6,274 bases of DNA from Actinomycetota bacterium (lineage in GTDB: Bacteria; Actinomycetota; Actinomycetes; Mycobacteriales; Micromonosporaceae), in assembly GCA_005885115.1 (NCBI GenBank), contig VAXX01000468.1:1-6274 (forward strand), in the 5' to 3' direction. Position 1 is the first letter of the stretch; each line of letters opens with the position of its first letter. The position numbers and the translations under genes were made by a program. Shown here in pieces: positions 5,966-6,274 of the stretch. The notes beneath the pieces were generated by a model that ran no database searches, had not been told where the DNA came from, and was given only the letters and a program-made list of their open reading frames with translations.

Positions 5966-6274
5966 TTGTGATGGCGCAGCGGCGCGTGGTGGTCGATCCC
6001 GTCCTCGGGGTACGGGTCGGCGTGCACGAAGGCGCTGTCCAGCCTTGGTATCGCGTGGATCAGCCGGTGCTCGGCGTCCACGGCGATCGCGTGCGCCTGC
6101 GTCACCGTCAGGTCCGCCGGTACCACGATCTCGCACTCGGCCCGCAGCGCGTGCCCGATCCACCGCAGGTGTACGGCGCCGACGTCGGCCACGCCCGGGG
6201 TCTCCTTTATCGTCGACGTGACGAGCTCGACGAGCGCCGGGTCGACCGCGTCCATCAGCCGGCGGTAGACCTCG
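5956..6274 (-). CDS. Partial CDS: C-terminal domain of a cation diffusion facilitator (CDF) transporter
   Basis: The last 105 codons of a minus-strand gene whose beginning lies beyond the right edge. The frame is still open at 6274 and reads EVYRRLMDAVDPALVE into the window. MDAVDP, the TPGVADVGAVHLRWIGH segment, the alternating hydrophobic strand RAECEIVVP, then AHAIAVDAEHRLIHAIPRL and FVHADPYP match the cytoplasmic dimerisation domain (ZT_dimer type) of CDF efflux proteins, which export Zn, Co, Fe or Mn in exchange for protons and bind metal at the dimer interface. The six-helix membrane part is not in the window, so metal specificity cannot be judged. The protein ends in a His-rich tail (DHHAPLRHHNGG) that may bind metal. 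The ATG at 6255 is an internal Met, not the start. Its stop is three bases from that of the AIM24-family gene. Confidence 0.85.
   Translation of the reverse strand, partial: EVYRRLMDAVDPALVELVTSTIKETPGVADVGAVHLRWIGHALRAECEIVVPADLTVTQAHAIAVDAEHRLIHAIPRLDSAFVHADPYPEDGIDHHAPLRHHNGG

Noticed and set aside
5956..6255. Stand-alone 99-residue gene starting at the ATG at 6255
   Set aside because: The frame stays open upstream to the window edge with CDF-like residues (EVYRRLMDAVDP), so this is the C-terminus of a larger transporter.
1..6274. tRNA, rRNA, CRISPR, insertion sequence or prophage signals
   Set aside because: No cloverleaf, regularly spaced repeats, transposase or integrase motifs, or terminal inverted repeats with target duplications were seen on either strand.

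Overview
The window is very GC-rich (about 70% or more), with Streptomyces-like codon use, many GTG starts and an unusually high number of GTAC/GGTACC tetramers and hexamers. This points to an actinomycete, most plausibly of the Micromonosporaceae (Micromonospora, Actinoplanes, Salinispora and relatives); the family-level placement is an inference from composition and gene types only.

Layout, left to right. Bases 1-100 (minus) hold the first 33 codons of a gene that runs off the left edge and starts with a VVIDAANVVG segment. It overlaps by 4 bases (GTGA) the end of a secreted 583-residue protein (97-1848, minus): signal peptide, family 2 carbohydrate-binding module, Pro/Thr/Ser linker and a roughly 425-residue domain that looks like a polysaccharide-active enzyme of a family I cannot name. 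Between this gene and the ABC permease lie 58 bases carrying a perfect 8+8 inverted repeat that covers a candidate -10 element and touches the Shine-Dalgarno sequence.

Bases 1907-5120 (minus) are a compact three-gene operon for a MacAB-like ABC exporter: lipoprotein-type membrane-fusion/adaptor protein (3774-5120), LolD/MacB-type ATPase (3088-3777) and MacB/FtsX-type permease (1907-3091). Both junctions are 4-base GTGA overlaps. A 73-base divergent promoter region (5121-5193) separates the operon from an AIM24-family gene on the plus strand (5194-5952), whose GTG start lies six bases after a TACGAT -10 element, as in leaderless actinobacterial transcripts. Three bases after its stop, converging on it, is the stop of a cation diffusion facilitator (CDF) transporter whose C-terminal cytoplasmic dimer domain fills 5956-6274 (minus) and continues past the right edge.

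The exporter genes clearly form one functional unit. The secreted enzyme is co-oriented with them and could receive read-through, but its own candidate promoter/operator suggests separate control, probably by carbohydrate. I see no RNA genes, insertion sequences, CRISPR arrays or phage features, and no gene-free stretch over 300 bases. The least explained parts are the catalytic domain of the secreted protein, its palindromic control site, and the GTAC enrichment.
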